This document shows positions 63,984 through 64,000 of a stretch of DNA of 64,000 nucleotides, in pieces. Below the pieces are notes generated by a model, which saw only the letters and a list, made by a program, of their open reading frames with translations, searched no databases and was not told the origin of the DNA. The stretch's first letter is position 1; each line of letters opens with the position of its first letter. The stretch lies in contig NZ_QAYE01000011.1 of assembly GCF_003053745.1 (NCBI RefSeq), positions 29,751-93,750 of the forward strand, written 5' to 3'. A program made the position numbers and the translations under genes. This DNA comes from Sphingomonas faeni. Lineage in GTDB: Bacteria > Pseudomonadota > Alphaproteobacteria > Sphingomonadales > Sphingomonadaceae.

Positions 63984-64000
63984 ATGGCGTTGTTCTGGTT
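63984..64000 (+). CDS. Start of an IS5-family transposase (cut by the window edge)
   Basis: The last bases read ATG GCG TTG TTC TGG, MALFW, which is how a common sphingomonad IS5-type transposase begins (MALFW, then a conserved SDEAW segment outside the window). Upstream TAGGGCTCAAACCCAATCAG (63907-63926) resembles the IS end near 12938. Only five codons are visible, so this is tentative. Confidence 0.35.

Overview
The window reads as DNA from a sphingomonad-like alphaproteobacterium (inference). The signs are high G+C, TGATG/ATGA-coupled EPS operons with Wzz/Wza/Wzx/Wzy-type genes, a MucR/Ros-type regulator, a textbook alphaproteobacterial EcfG promoter (GGAAC-N17-CGTT) before a DUF4142 gene, DUF3597/DUF937/DUF3617 proteins, and a RepA/ParA/RHH plasmid backbone. 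It is most simply a large plasmid or chromid, because an exopolysaccharide (EPS) locus, a replication/partition/mobilisation module and chromosome-like housekeeping or stress genes lie on one molecule. A chromosome carrying an integrated plasmid is not excluded.

Layout. 1-242: cut-off lipoprotein. 794-27294: EPS locus. Two coupled minus-strand operons carry (a) priming sugar transferase, GT4, Wza-like export lipoprotein and Alg14-like subunit, and (b) polymerase-like membrane protein, AAA ATPase, Wzz/GumC-like co-polymerase and degenerate CpsD-like ATPase. Diverging plus-strand genes follow: Gfo/Idh oxidoreductase, Alg13-like subunit, an uncharacterised protein and a beta-barrel. After an IS5 remnant come Wzx flippase and LuxR-type regulator (minus), then SDR, CDP-glucose synthase, RmlC-like epimerase and FAD oxidoreductase (plus), acyltransferase, GT2 plus CE4 deacetylase (minus), DUF4910, an FAD protein and a MucR-like regulator. 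Together these could make, decorate, polymerise and export a heteropolysaccharide.

28361-52608: accessory plasmid backbone. A live-looking repA (30252-31133) is flanked by iterons. There is a HTH replication-type gene, a tRNA-Pro(UGG), a first parA/RHH pair, a dead second replicon with its own iteron set (36688-37092), SSB, HNH proteins, a Toprim primase, a second parA/RHH pair behind a remarkable 8-bp-periodic array (43583-43758) set between ~70-bp repeats, a mobilisation module (double-RHH MobC-like protein, relaxase, coupled coiled-coil protein) and a tyrosine recombinase. Two BrnT/BrnA loci are present, each with an intact antitoxin and a frameshifted toxin.

52839-64000: GAF-GGDEF-EAL protein, stress-type small proteins (DUF4142, DUF3597, DUF937), an SDR, a frameshifted methyltransferase, a chemotaxis receptor split at a G8 run, and the start of an IS5-like transposase at the right edge.

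A recurring theme is single-base length changes in homopolymer runs that break reading frames (brnT twice, DUF2726, methyltransferase, chemotaxis receptor, ghost repA). They could be real decay, phase variation or base-calling error; the sequence alone cannot decide.
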